Of a stretch of 64,000 nucleotides of DNA, positions 17,477-26,562 are shown one piece after another. Origin of the DNA: Sodalis glossinidius str. 'morsitans' (GTDB lineage Bacteria > Pseudomonadota > Gammaproteobacteria > Enterobacterales > Enterobacteriaceae); contig NC_007712.1 of the NCBI RefSeq assembly GCF_000010085.1, positions 2,294,001 to 2,358,000 of the forward strand. Direction: 5' to 3'. Both the position numbers and the translations under genes were made by a program. Every line of letters starts with the position of its first letter. The first letter of the stretch is position 1. Below the pieces are notes generated by a model. That model was not told the origin of the DNA, did not search any database, and worked only from the letters and a program-made list of their open reading frames with translations.

Positions 17477-18057
17477 TGGATATTCTTTCCACACTGTTCT
17501 CGCAGCCCTCGCGCAAAATTGGGTTGTTGGTGCCGGATGTGGTGATTTCGGAGAAACACCAGGACCAGCTTGACATCACCGAGCATCCGGTGGAAATCGG
17601 CGCTGAAATCGCTGACCACGCCTATCAGCGGCCCGCTGAGCTGACGATGGAGGTGGGGTTTGCCGGCGGCGGCTCACTGCTGGATTTGTGGGATACGGCA
17701 AAAATTGGGCTGAGTCTGGGCCTGAGTCCACGGGAAACCTATCAGAAGCTGCTTGAACTTCAGGCCAGCCGCCAACCGTTCGATGTGATAACCGGCAAGC
17801 GGCAGTACAGCAATATGCTGATCTGCGCGATTGAGGTGACGACCGATAAGGCCAGTGAAAACGTGCTGCTGGCCGTGCTGACGCTGCGTGAGCTGAATAT
17901 GACCCGGACGGAAACCGCGACGGTGACGCGCCAGGCCAACATGCGGGAAGGGGTCACCACCGCCGGCGTGGCGAATACCGGGGTCAAAACCACGAAACCC
18001 GTTGAGAACGTCGGTTTGCTACAGCGTGGTGCGGAGATAGTGCATGGTGATGAATGA
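17476..18057 (+). CDS. Phage baseplate Dit-like protein
   Basis: 193 residues, intact, MDILSTLFSQPSRKIGLLVP start; PVEIGAEIADHAYQRPAEL and ITGKRQYSNMLICAIEV are typical of the Dit-like phage tail proteins that form the hub platform at the tail tip. ATGA overlap with the tape-measure remnant before it, and overlap with the plug gene after it, show translational coupling. A polar, Thr-rich C-terminal tail (residues 145-180) is variable in the family. Confidence 0.75.
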   Translation: MDILSTLFSQPSRKIGLLVPDVVISEKHQDQLDITEHPVEIGAEIADHAYQRPAELTMEVGFAGGGSLLDLWDTAKIGLSLGLSPRETYQKLLELQASRQPFDVITGKRQYSNMLICAIEVTTDKASENVLLAVLTLRELNMTRTETATVTRQANMREGVTTAGVANTGVKTTKPVENVGLLQRGAEIVHGDE

Positions 18058-18343
18058 AATTCCCCTGACGGCGACGAATCAGCAGTTCAGCATTACGCTT
18101 TCCGGCACCGTCTGGCAGATGCGCATTATCTGGCGCGACGTAGCAGGCTGGATGCTAGATATGCTTAATGCCTCGGGCGCCCCTGTCATTACGGGGATAC
18201 CGCTGCTATCTGGTCAGGATGTGCTGGCGCAATACGCCTGGCTAAAGCCGGGCGGCAAACTCATCGTGATTGCAGATGATGAACAGTTGCTGGGTGCCAC
18301 TGGATTAGGCAACACGGCAAAACTTTACTGGATAACCGATTAA
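18044..18343 (+). CDS. Phage baseplate plug protein
   Basis: About 99 residues; NEIPLTATNQQFSITLSGTVW, MRIIWRDVAGWMLDM and GNTAKLYWITD are characteristic of the small baseplate-plug family (DUF6983). ATG at 18050 is an alternative. It overlaps the Dit-like gene by 14 nt. Intact. Confidence 0.75.
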   Translation: MVMNEIPLTATNQQFSITLSGTVWQMRIIWRDVAGWMLDMLNASGAPVITGIPLLSGQDVLAQYAWLKPGGKLIVIADDEQLLGATGLGNTAKLYWITD

Positions 18344-18375
18344 TCTGCGCTGGCAGTTTTTTTACGGAAAACACC

Positions 18376-19356
18376 ATGCCTCAGAACTGGATAAGACAAT
18401 GCTCGCTGATCGTCACCGATGAAAAAGGTGAGGGTATCGAACTGTCCGCCTTTCGCACCACGTTCAGTATTTCATGGCCGGATACACGCTGGCCGCGCAC
18501 GGCCGTGTTTAAAGTCTGGAACCTGAAACCGGAGACGGTGAATCGCATTCAGGCGGACGAGTTTGCTCGTGTGCAATTAATGGCAGGGTATCAGGATAAC
18601 ACGGGGTTGATTTTCACCGGAAACATCTGCTATTCCCTGACCGGCAGAGATAACCCGACCGATACCTTTGTGATGATTCAGGCGGTCGATGCCCATGATG
18701 CTTACGATTACGCCACTCTTAATACAACCCTGGGTGCAGGCCATACCCAAGCCGAACAACACCAGACGCTACTCACTGGCCTGGCCCCCTACGGTATTGT
18801 GAAAGGCACGACGCCTGATTTTGAGGCGACGCGCTTTCCCCGTGGAAAAACCTACTTTGGCATGGCGCGGGATGCGATAGATAACCTCGCAGGGCAGTGT
18901 CGCGCGTCCTGGCAATATATCAACGGACAGCTGGTGATGGTACCGGAAGAGACCTACGTGCAGGAGGCGGTGGTGCTCAACAGCGCCACAGGGCTGATAG
19001 GTTTGCCGCAGCAGACGATTGAGGCCGGTGTCAATGTTCGCTGTCTCATCAACCCGACAATTCAGGTGAATGGCCTTATCCTGCTGGATGAAGCGCTGGT
19101 TTACCGCACGATGTTACCCGAACGCGATATTGCCGCGGTGCCGGGCCGGATAGGGACGGTCAATCATGGCAGCGTGCAACAGACCGAAGGGGCATTATCG
19201 CCACCGGCGAGCCTGGCGACCGATGGGGCGTATATTGTGAAGAATATTACCTACAGCGGCGATACGCGGGGTAAAGCCTGGTATATGGATCTGGTGTGCG
19301 TGGCGAAAGGCGCGGCGGATTTGATGAAAACCTCAACACTGAACAAGGTGGGATAA
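18376..19356 (+). CDS. Phage baseplate hub protein (gpD-like)
   Basis: 326 residues, open throughout. PQNWIRQCSLIVTDEKGEGI, FSISWPDTRWPRTAVFKVWNL and VNVRCLINPTIQVNGLILL are features of the phage late-control D/hub family, which forms the trimeric hub holding the spike. The stop codon overlaps the ATG of the spike gene (TAATG at 19354-19358). The length is normal. Confidence 0.78.
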   Translation: MPQNWIRQCSLIVTDEKGEGIELSAFRTTFSISWPDTRWPRTAVFKVWNLKPETVNRIQADEFARVQLMAGYQDNTGLIFTGNICYSLTGRDNPTDTFVMIQAVDAHDAYDYATLNTTLGAGHTQAEQHQTLLTGLAPYGIVKGTTPDFEATRFPRGKTYFGMARDAIDNLAGQCRASWQYINGQLVMVPEETYVQEAVVLNSATGLIGLPQQTIEAGVNVRCLINPTIQVNGLILLDEALVYRTMLPERDIAAVPGRIGTVNHGSVQQTEGALSPPASLATDGAYIVKNITYSGDTRGKAWYMDLVCVAKGAADLMKTSTLNKVG

Positions 19357-20110
19357 TGACGATTTCCGTATCAGAACGCGCGGGGGATAAGCAGGCGCTG
19401 CTTGAGGTCCTGCGCCACACTATATTGTCCCAGCTGCGGGTCGCTCTGCCGGGGATTATTCAGTCATTTGATGCGGAGGCTATCACCTGCACGGTACAAC
19501 CGGCAATTAAGGGTGTTATCAGTGACGCGCAAGGCCGAGCGCAGTCTGTCGCGTTGCCGTTACTGGTAGATGTTCCTGTCATTTTCCCTCGTGGCGGTGG
19601 CGTTACGCTGACGTTTCCTGTTGCCGCAGGTGATGAATGTCTGGTGGTGTTTGCTGACCGCTGCATCGATTTCTGGTGGCAGAACGGCGGCGTGCAGGAA
19701 ACGATTGACTAACGTCAACATGATTTGCCGGATGCGTTTGCGTTTGTTGGCCCACAGTCGCAGGCAAAAAAATCAGTGGTATCAGCGTGCATGCCGCCCA
19801 GCTGCGCAGTGATGATGGTGCTGCCTTTGTCGGGGTGGCGGCGGGACACGCCATTACCGTTACCACACCGGGTACCTTAAAGGCCACGGCGCAGGGCGGT
19901 GTGGACGTCACTGCGCCGACCATTGTGCTCAATGGCAATGTCACCATCAATGGCAATCTGTCGCAGGGCATGGGGGATAGCGGGGGAAGCGCCAGCATCA
20001 ACGGCCCGGTCAGTGTGAAAAACGACATTACGGTGGCGGGTATCAGCCTGACAAACCATGTGCATACCGGCGTTCAGTCCGGTGGCAGTAAGACGGGTAA
20101 ACCGCAATGA
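19356..20110 (+). pseudogene. Baseplate spike protein (Gp138 N-terminal domain), broken
   Basis: The Gp138-type OB-fold domain is intact: QLRVALPGIIQSFDAEAITC, PLLVDVPVIFPRGGGVTLTF, DECLVVFADRCIDFWWQ. TAA at 19710-19712 interrupts it, the same frame goes on as RQHDLPDAFAFVGPQSQAKK, and a shift in the A-run near 19767-19772 is needed to reach the C-terminal beta-helix (QLRSDDGAAFVGVAAG, TIVLNGNVTINGN) ending in the His-containing VHTGVQSGGSKTGKP tip. The puncturing device would be lost. Confidence 0.85.
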
Positions 20111-20410
20111 GATACCGATCTGGTAAACAGCCCTGAGTGTGTTGCCCAGGCGGTGAAAACGCGTCTTGAATTATGGCGCGGGCAATGGTTTCTGGATAGC
20201 GAGGAGGGGACGCCCTGGCGTCAGGCGGTGCTGGGTAAGCATAACACTGAGGCTTACGGTCTGGCCATCAAGCAGCGTATTCTTAACACCCCCGGCGTCC
20301 GTGGTATCAACGATTTTAACGCGATTACCTCCCACGAAACCCGAAAAATTACCGTGACCGTGCGGATACAGACGCTCTACGGCGAGACCGCAGTCATAAG
20401 CGAGGTCTAA
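20107..20410 (+). pseudogene. Baseplate wedge (gp25-like) protein, 5' deletion
   Basis: ATG at 20107 opens MRYRS, but a deletion of about 15-20 codons follows. In another frame VNSPECVAQAVKTRLELWRG, FLDSEEGTPWRQAVLGKHN and RILNTPGVRGINDFNA continue to 20410, which fits the gp25/W-like wedge proteins before gpJ. A restart inside (ATG at 20153 by a non-canonical codon) would lack the N-terminus. The next gene overlaps its stop. Confidence 0.65.
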
Positions 20411-21177
20411 TGCTCCCTCTCGATACCCTTGGCCTATCGGCGACCGTCACCGACAGCGGCATCACTGCACCTGATTATCAGACGATACTGCAACAGCTCA
20501 CCGGCTATTTTCGCCAGATTTACGGCCGGGAGTGCTATCTGTCGCCGGACAGCAAGGACGGCCAGATGATAGCGATTTACGCGCTGGCTCTCCACGATGC
20601 CAACAACGCGGTTATCGCCGCCTACAACAGCTTTAGCCCCATGACCAGTACCGGCGCGGCCCTGTCTAACACGGTGGCGATTAACGGTATCACCCGGCAT
20701 GCCTCGGGGTATTCCCAGGCTGATGTCCTGCTGACCGGTCAGGTTGGCACCGTTATTACCCACGGCAGCGTAAGCGACCGCAATGGCCAGACCTGGCGCC
20801 TGCCTGAGCGGGTGACTTTCGATACGCACGGTGAGGCCAGAGTGACCGCCGTCTGTACGGCAGCCGGTAATATCACGGCGGCTCCCGGCGATATCAGCGA
20901 CATAGCGACCCCGACGCGGGGGTGGCAGACGGTGACCAACCCGGCCGCTGCCACACCCGGCAGGCCGGTTGAGCGGGACAGCGCATTACGTGCTCGGCAG
21001 AAGAAATCCGTTGCCTTACCGTCGCGCACGGTGCTGGACGGTATTCAGGGCGCGGTCAGTTTACTGCCCGGTGTGGTACGGTTGCGGGGATTTGAAAATG
21101 ATACGGGCGAGACAGATAAAAACGGCCTGCCAGCCCATGCTATCGCCATGATTGTTGCCAAGTGCTTGAGGATATGA
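20410..21177 (+). pseudogene. Baseplate J-like protein, C-terminus deleted
   Basis: LDTLGLSATVTDSGITAPDY, YGRECYLSPDSKDGQMIAIY and ALRARQKKSVALPSRTVLDG identify a gpJ-like baseplate wedge protein. The frame ends abruptly after GLPAHAIAMIVA with seven unrelated residues at 21177. Family members run on for another 100 residues or more. A deletion joins it to the remnant at 21160-21260. Confidence 0.8.
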
Positions 21178-21260
21178 ATAAAGCGCTGCAATTTAAGCAT
21201 GCGCTCCGTCATGTACAAGACAAGCACGCCAGTGTTATTGAAAAACTGGCTGGACTCTGA
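21160..21260 (+). pseudogene. Unidentified tail-gene 3' remnant
   Basis: In the frame different from gpJ, QVLEDMNKALQFKHALRHVQ and DKHASVIEKLAGL end at TGA 21258. This is the 3' end of some gene, fused to gpJ by deletion; the position would suit a DUF2612-type protein. Not recognised with certainty. Confidence 0.3.
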
Positions 21261-21273
21261 TTTTTAAGGAATA

Positions 21274-21984
21274 ATGATGGCCAAAAATGAATTTTTATCG
21301 TTTGCGACAGCAGACGGCGCTAATGTTTTGTCGGCGGAAGACTATCAGACGTTGCGCTCGCGCAGTAATGGCTTTAGCGCGGGTGTCGCTTGTTCGCAAG
21401 AACTGAATACAGTCTAGCGGCAGGCATCGGTGATTACGCATGTGGTGGCGCAGTTTATTGCCGATACCAACAACAGTGATGTGGCTGATGACGGCGACTT
21501 GGATAAACTTCAGGCGAGGTTAATTCAAGCGTTGTCGAAAAATGTCAATAATACTGTGCCAGCCGCATCACTGAAAACTGCTGGCATCACCCAACTCAGC
21601 AGCGCCACAGACAGCGACAGTGAGACGCTGGCTGCGACGCGAAGGCGGTGAAGGCAGCTTACGATATGGCCAGCAAGGTCAGTATTGATGGACTCTATCC
21701 CGTTGATATCGTGGTTTGCTCAGCACAAAGATCCCAATAAACTTTTTTCCGGAACAACATGGAAATATATTGGTGAAGATCGCACGGTGCGTTTAGCGAA
21801 AGCCGATGCTTCAGGCGCTGGAGCGCACTTACATACGGTTTCTATTGGTGGACATAGACATTCTGTTGGGATAGGGGCACATTCTCATTCAGTATCGGGA
21901 GTGACGGAAAATACGGGGTTAGGTGTAGAACTGACAGTAAAAAACTCCTACATAAAATTAATGGGGTGGTATCGTATCTCTTAA
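21274..21984 (+). pseudogene. Tail fibre protein, broken
   Basis: AKNEFLSFATADGANVLSAE begins a tail fibre N-terminus. TAG at 21415-21417 replaces what is likely TGG in the conserved VWRQASVI. After ALSKNVNNTVPAASLKTAGIT a frameshift near 21640 leads to a His-rich distal part (HLHTVSIGGHRHSVGIGAH) and a MGWYRIS end. His-rich repeats of this type bind metal in fibre tips. The fibre is unlikely to be made. Confidence 0.75.
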
Positions 21985-22032
21985 AAAACTATGGTGATAC
22001 ATGATTTTTAAAGCCCCGTTCAAAAATAATTA

Positions 22033-23134
22033 TTAGATTGTTGCATTTTTCATTTGAGTTGCGAATTTTTTCTTGAGCCAATAGGTAAATTTCACCTCGA
22101 TGTATTTGTGCGTGAAATGAACAGTGATTACAGACGCAGCAATTGCTATTATCACAACAAACCAAGAAATAATGAAATTATTATGAAAGATATTAATGTG
22201 TTTCATTATAGCCATGCCGATAGAATTATGCAATAGGTAAAGAGAAAATGAAACGTCACCCAAATAAATCATATTGTTAGGTATTTTTTTTGAAATTATA
22301 GGCTCTGCTAGTGTTATGGAAAGGATGAAAAAACTGATTATGATAGTGCTATAAATATTTAACGCTCTAATTTTTTCAGAATACACTCCATAAGCAATAA
22401 AGGGAAACAATATACAAGATATCAATAGAGATGTTAATTCTAAGTTAAAAGACAAATTCTGTCTTTTCAATAAAATATATAAATATCCAATTATAGCGCC
22501 AATGAAAAACTCAAGAATAATCGGATTTGAAAGAAAACCATATATTACTGTTTGAAATTTGTAATCCTGCGAACTAAGCGTTGGTAGAAATCCTAAAAAA
22601 ATAGGTATTATGCACGTTGCAAGTAATCCGTAGAGCAAAAGGGTTATGAGTCTACTCTTAACTACCAGACACAATGCAAAAATAAATTTCATAATTAAGA
22701 GTCCAACGAATATTGTACATTTCGTCATCATCAATGTAATGTGGAGTTATGTTAGTTTTATAGACTGTAAAAGTAAGTGCGCTAAATAAATTTTTTATTT
22801 TTTCAGTATAATGAAATGTGCTCATCGCACCGCCAAGTAGAAAGGCGACAAGCAGACAAAAGTAGTATAATGGAATAACTCTCGCTGCCCGATTTAGTAA
22901 AAAACGAGTTGATGAGTGCCATCCATCAGAGTAATAATGTGTGGTATAAACCATAATAAAACCACTAATCACAAAAAAAACATCAACACCTATGATGCCC
23001 CACCCAAATAAGATATCCCACAAGGAATAACCAGAAGCATCGTTTCCTCTTAAGTAAAACCTGTAGTGGAAAAAAAGAACTGACATGGCAGCAATACCTC
23101 GAAGTGCCTGTATTGTTTTTAATTTTTGATTCAT
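22033..23134 (-). pseudogene. Acyltransferase family 3 membrane protein (serotype-conversion type), frameshifted
   Basis: The N-terminal piece (23134 to 22658) has the family signature: LKTIQALRGIAAMSVLFFHY, GVDVFFVISGFIMVY and RRAARVIPLYYF-like residues. A frameshift in the T-run near 22680 leads to a multi-pass C-terminal piece (22734 to 22033; PNNMIYLGDVSFSLYLLHNS). Such OafA-like enzymes acetylate O-antigen sugars, and prophages often carry them next to the fibre as lysogenic conversion genes. It is more A+T-rich than the tail genes and on the opposite strand. One lesion only. Confidence 0.85.
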
Positions 23135-23228
23135 GTCAACTCCGTGTTGACACAGCTAAGTGTCACATCCCACAATTACGACCTTGAACCGAAACTGTTA
23201 TCGATGGTTAAGATTAACGAAAAGAAAA

Positions 23229-24209
23229 CTACTGACTCACCAAATCATTCAACTCATGGTCAGATAGGCCAGTAGCGATTTTGATAAGATTTCGCTCAGC
23301 ACCGTTAGCCAACAGCTGCCGGGCAATCTTGAGTGAGGCCAGCTTTTCGCCTTCCTGCCGGCCTTTCTGCTCGCCAAGCTGGATACCTTCTTGACGCCCG
23401 AGTTGGATGCCCTTAGCTTCAAGCTGCTCTGCAATGGTCATGATGTCCTCCCGGTAGTCAGTGGCTTTGGCGGCAATATGCTGTAGGAATTCCGATTCAT
23501 CCGAAGTATTTCCCCGCTCTGCAATATAGTACATCAGGCTACGGAACTGTTCTTTCGGTATTGCCCATAGATTGAGCAGACGGGCGATATCAGCGGCTAT
23601 TTCTAACATATCACGGGTCCGGATGTGCTTCTGCACCAATTCCAGCAGAGCCACCCGCCGATGGGACAGTATTTCATCATCCAGCATAGCCGTGATGTCA
23701 ACCAGCGGGAATGCTTGCCTGTAGACTAATTCTGCCAGTTCGGGGTCAGTAAAGCAATCGAGCCATTGGGTGCTGTAGGGATAGGGCGATGTAGTGCCGT
23801 GGTAGAACAGAAGCGGTATCACCACCGGCAAAGCGTCATTGCCTTGTTCAAGATGCCGTTGCATCGCGGCGACCGCATACCGTAGCAACCGAAACGCCAT
23901 CAGCTTTTCCGGTCGGCTCTGGTATTCAATCAGACAGTAGACGTAGCCATCATGGCCCGTCGTGGTCTTCATCGAATAGAGCATATCCGAGCACTGGCCC
24001 CTGAGGTCGTCTTCGATAAAGCTGCCGGACTCCATTGCCATGGTGCTGAAATCGCAGCGCTCACGCAGATGCGGCGGCAGATGCACTTCCAGAAAGTCAC
24101 GAGCTACAGCAATGTCGCCGAGGAATTTTTTGAACAGGGCGTCGTGTTGTGAGAGTGAGGATTTTGTCATCGGTGTAGTATATAGCTTGTTCAGATTGCG
24201 GTATTCCAT
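23229..24209 (-). CDS. Rpn/YhgA-like recombination-promoting nuclease
   Basis: 326 residues, intact. HDALFKKFLGDIAVARDFL, CSDMLYSMKTTTGHDGYVYC and LIEYQSRPEKLMAFRLLRY are the PD-(D/E)XK-like core of the Rpn (YhgA-like, PF04754) family; VVIPLLFYHGTTSPYPYS follows. A repeat of LGRQEGIQLGEQKGRQEGEK lies before the C-terminal tail. Rpn proteins of E. coli are DNA endonucleases that raise RecA-independent recombination and are found in mobile elements. ATG at 24170 is another possible start. The one intact accessory gene of its size here, and a possible source of local rearrangement. Confidence 0.85.
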   Translation of the reverse strand: MEYRNLNKLYTTPMTKSSLSQHDALFKKFLGDIAVARDFLEVHLPPHLRERCDFSTMAMESGSFIEDDLRGQCSDMLYSMKTTTGHDGYVYCLIEYQSRPEKLMAFRLLRYAVAAMQRHLEQGNDALPVVIPLLFYHGTTSPYPYSTQWLDCFTDPELAELVYRQAFPLVDITAMLDDEILSHRRVALLELVQKHIRTRDMLEIAADIARLLNLWAIPKEQFRSLMYYIAERGNTSDESEFLQHIAAKATDYREDIMTIAEQLEAKGIQLGRQEGIQLGEQKGRQEGEKLASLKIARQLLANGAERNLIKIATGLSDHELNDLVSQ

Positions 24210-24215
24210 CGAAAT

Positions 24216-24239
24216 CCCCGGCCCCTCAACGAGCCGGGG
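24216..24239 (-). terminator. Hairpin between Panacea-domain gene and rpn-like gene
   Basis: CCCCGGC at 24216-24222 pairs with GCCGGGG at 24233-24239. It lies just upstream of the rpn-like ATG and contains its GGGG Shine-Dalgarno-like bases, so it may limit translation as well as, or instead of, ending transcription. There is no long T-run. Confidence 0.4.
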
Positions 24240-24279
24240 CAGCTGTCAGTGCCTCTGTGCGAACTGGCCGAGCTCGGAT

Positions 24280-24720
24280 TTATGCCAGCGGGAGCGTATC
24301 GGTGAGCATGAAGGTGTTGCTCTGGCTGGCTTCCTTCTTTTGCTGTAGCTCTTGATCTTCATGTTCACTGCGAGCCATTTCATGTAACTTCCAGCCTGAA
24401 TACTGACCATAGATACGATGGACTTTGTCGAGTATAGCTGCTTCATCAGGCGTAAATTTGCTCATGTCTATCTTGACTGGTGGGACTGGTAGCGGCTCAT
24501 TTTTATAGTATCGGTATCTTAGTTTCAGTGCATGCACAACAGGACCATCGGGGGAGGCTTCAACTTTTTCATTGAATAATGGTTTTCCAAGCAGCGATAG
24601 GGCAAAGACCTGCGCATAGTAAACAAGTCGTTGCAATTTAGTGCTGGTCATCACATCCCCGCAGCCCTCGTTTTGATTTCGGACCAGAAAATAATTTGCT
24701 AAATCGAAACAATCTTTCAT
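24280..24720 (-). CDS. Panacea/DUF4065-domain protein (GepA/SocA-like)
   Basis: 146 residues. MKDCFDLANYFLVRN, TSTKLQRLVYYAQVFAL and LLGKPLFNEKVEASPDGPVV are the hallmark of the DUF4065 Panacea domain, found in phage GepA, Caulobacter SocA and the antitoxins of panacea toxin-antitoxin pairs. AAAGGAG stands 7 nt before ATG 24720. The family usually has a toxin gene beside it. Here the neighbour on the same strand is the Rpn-like nuclease, which is not a known partner. The C-terminus (QQKKEASQSNTF) is diverged. Confidence 0.8.
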   Translation of the reverse strand: MKDCFDLANYFLVRNQNEGCGDVMTSTKLQRLVYYAQVFALSLLGKPLFNEKVEASPDGPVVHALKLRYRYYKNEPLPVPPVKIDMSKFTPDEAAILDKVHRIYGQYSGWKLHEMARSEHEDQELQQKKEASQSNTFMLTDTLPLA

Positions 24721-24762
24721 ACACCACTCCTTTGTATAAACGAAAACCAAATAACCACACAT

Positions 24763-26350
24763 CCTTGTAGATGAACTCCAAGTATTTCATACCTTGACAG
24801 AAATTAATTTTATATTTCGCTTGATGTTGTTCGTGTAATATCTACAGATTAAGATAGAGTTTTTTGTTCGTATTCAACGCAATGCATCCGATTCCGTTGA
24901 CTGTTGCACTCCAACGCAAAGTAATATGTACACTGGCGTTTAATCTTTGTTGAACATCCACGGTAGCCACAGCCTCTCTGACTTCAATTCCTCTCCCAAC
25001 AGCATCAGGCATGCATCCATTCACCGATATCGATTTTAAGGCACCTGTTAGCTTGATAGAGACGCTTTGCCAATGTCTGACATCGATTACCCCTAGAATA
25101 GAAATCTTCTCACAATGGCGCACAGACGCTCTCAGGCATGATCGCGTGAGCAGTGAAGTGATTGACGATGTCGGTTGACGTGCACCTGTCTATATTTTGA
25201 ACTACGAAAATTTTGTAGTTCAACTTTTAAGCAGAAATCAGCTTCCACGACTCCACGGCAGTGGAACTTTGCAAAATCCGGTAAAAGCTGCCGATGAGCA
25301 CTACTTTTGAGGGTGGCAAGGGGGTTGTGTGCAGCAAAAGCCGCAGCCGACAAGGCTTCCGGGGCAGTTGTCCAGCACATGAGCCAGCCAGAGAGGGAGC
25401 TTTTCCAGATGATTTTATCGATAGCTCGGTAGTTTCAGGGGGAGGATTGATTGTTTCAAAACGGGGGCTGGTTGTTTCAAGATTTTCGACAATGTCATTA
25501 TATATCATGAAGATAATGATTTTGAAACAACTGAAACTACCAAAACAACCCTCTTTTGCTTATATTACAAAAAAGTTGCTGTCGCGTGTTTAGTGTTCGT
25601 TTATCTTTCACCATCCCACGGAGCCATCCCTCCGTTTCAAACGGGCTGATGAAAATGTCGCCACCAAGCAGCCATAGGGGGCTTGCGCACAGATAACTCA
25701 TTGAATATCAGTGCAGATTTCGGATTTGTCCAGCGGTATAGCATGGCAATTAATTTTCCCCCGTTTCGGGGAATAATTACGCACTTGAAAGATGAAAATC
25801 ACATAGTCGCATTGCAGCGAGATTATTCTACGGGTTATTTGAAGTTTATCACTTGTTAGAAGCGGAGTTTCATATTTACGATTTTCTGGTTAAAAAAGTA
25901 TCAAAGCATTGATTTTTTAATGTGAATAAAAAATTAGCACCCTATGATAACTCAGTAACCCGTGGCTTTTTTTACTTTTTACAAAAAAATTCCAGCCTAC
26001 ATTTAGTGGGTAAATCCCCGCCCCATCGGATGGTTAAAATATAACCATTCCTCTTAAAGAGGGTTACCTGCCTCCAACCACGTTGCTAAAAGATACGCGG
26101 TTAATGTCGCTTTGACTTACGTACGTCTGAAGGACTTGTCCAGCGTCCCCACCCGAAATGATTTCCCGCTTCCTATATCCAACGGCCGTACGCTTCACGG
26201 AGATCTACAATATTTTTGTAGGTCGTGTGGTATGTCCAGCAGAATCCGCGTAGCACAAGGGCTGAGGAGATTTTGTGCAGTCATGTGTGAGATTGGTAGG
26301 CATGAACCCCCTGTGTGCATTATCTCTGTGGCTGGCCTAATGGCATATGA
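24763..26350. other. Right arm of prophage, mostly non-coding
   Basis: About 1.6 kb without a convincing intact gene. Short minus-strand frames exist: 25508-25227 (MIYNDIVENLETTSPRFETI, about 93 residues, protein-like up to CAGQLPRKPC) and 25123-24842 (GTG start, weak). The first resembles short sequences found at the ends of P4-like elements, and the rest is probably decayed replication or regulatory DNA. A stem CCCCGTTTCGGGG near 25763 and an A+T-rich stretch at 25860-26000 are visible. Confidence 0.4.
25632..25644. repeat. Palindrome CCGTTTCAAACGG
   Basis: Exact reverse complement of the inner part of the palindrome at 2926-2938. On the minus strand the surrounding bases read SPFETEG, parallel to PPFETEG of the gene at 2839. 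This suggests related coding or operator sequences at both ends of the prophage, in opposite orientation. Confidence 0.45.
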
Positions 26351-26351
26351 T

Positions 26352-26371
26352 CGTTGTACCCTATTGTGTAC
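26352..26371 (+). repeat. 20-bp direct repeat, right copy
   Basis: Identical over 20 bases to 183-202. It lies 66 bp inside the right ompW junction, as the left copy lies 118 bp inside the left one. Likely integrase arm site or remnant of an att pair. Confidence 0.6.
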
Positions 26372-26436
26372 TTAATGATTATGTGTTTTTATTAATTTTC
26401 TTTATTTACAGTGTCTTAATTTTTATTTTTCATTTG

Positions 26437-26549
26437 CCGGTGTGGGATATTGATACCAATGTTCGCTTCAAGGCCGGCGGCGAACAGCAATCCATTCATA
26501 CCGTATCAACCCGTGGGCGTTTATGTTTGGCGTGGTCTATCGTTTCTGA
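26437..26549 (+). pseudogene. ompW: ompW, C-terminal part right of prophage
   Basis: Directly after the attR core the frame reads VWDIDTNVRFKAGGEQQS, then after a small indel near 26495 continues HSYRINPWAFMFGVVYRF with TGA at 26547-26549. YRF at the end is the usual C-terminal Phe signature of outer-membrane barrels. This completes the ompW part at 1-62. Beyond prophage insertion, the frameshift is an independent lesion. Confidence 0.85.
26438..26444. repeat. attR core (CGGTGTG)
   Basis: Same heptamer as 58-64, at the right ompW junction. Confidence 0.65.
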
Positions 26550-26562
26550 TAGTCGTCGGCCA

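Larger units (their letters stand above)
58..26444. mobile_element. Degenerate prophage integrated in ompW
   Basis: ompW coding sequence stops at a CGGTGTG core at 58-64 and resumes from the same core at 26438-26444. Between them lie integrase, AlpA-type regulator, antiterminator, lysis, packaging, head, tail and fibre genes in phage order. The left 2.5 kb and the accessory genes at the right are visibly A+T-rich compared with the host. Many structural genes carry frameshifts, nonsense codons or large deletions, so the element cannot make virions on its own. The left arm (P4-type integrase plus AlpA) and the DUF1073 portal/contractile-tail-like structural block look like a mosaic of two sources, which is inference. 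Confidence 0.9.

Noticed and set aside
15023..21984. A tailocin (phage-tail bacteriocin) locus
   Set aside because: Although tube, Dit, plug and hub genes are open, the sheath, tape measure, spike, wedge proteins and fibre are broken, so no particle can be made.
25132..25593. Frames on both strands in the right prophage arm, considered as P4-type primase or ash remnants
   Set aside because: No motif of primase, helicase or Ash could be read; only general resemblance to island-end sequence.
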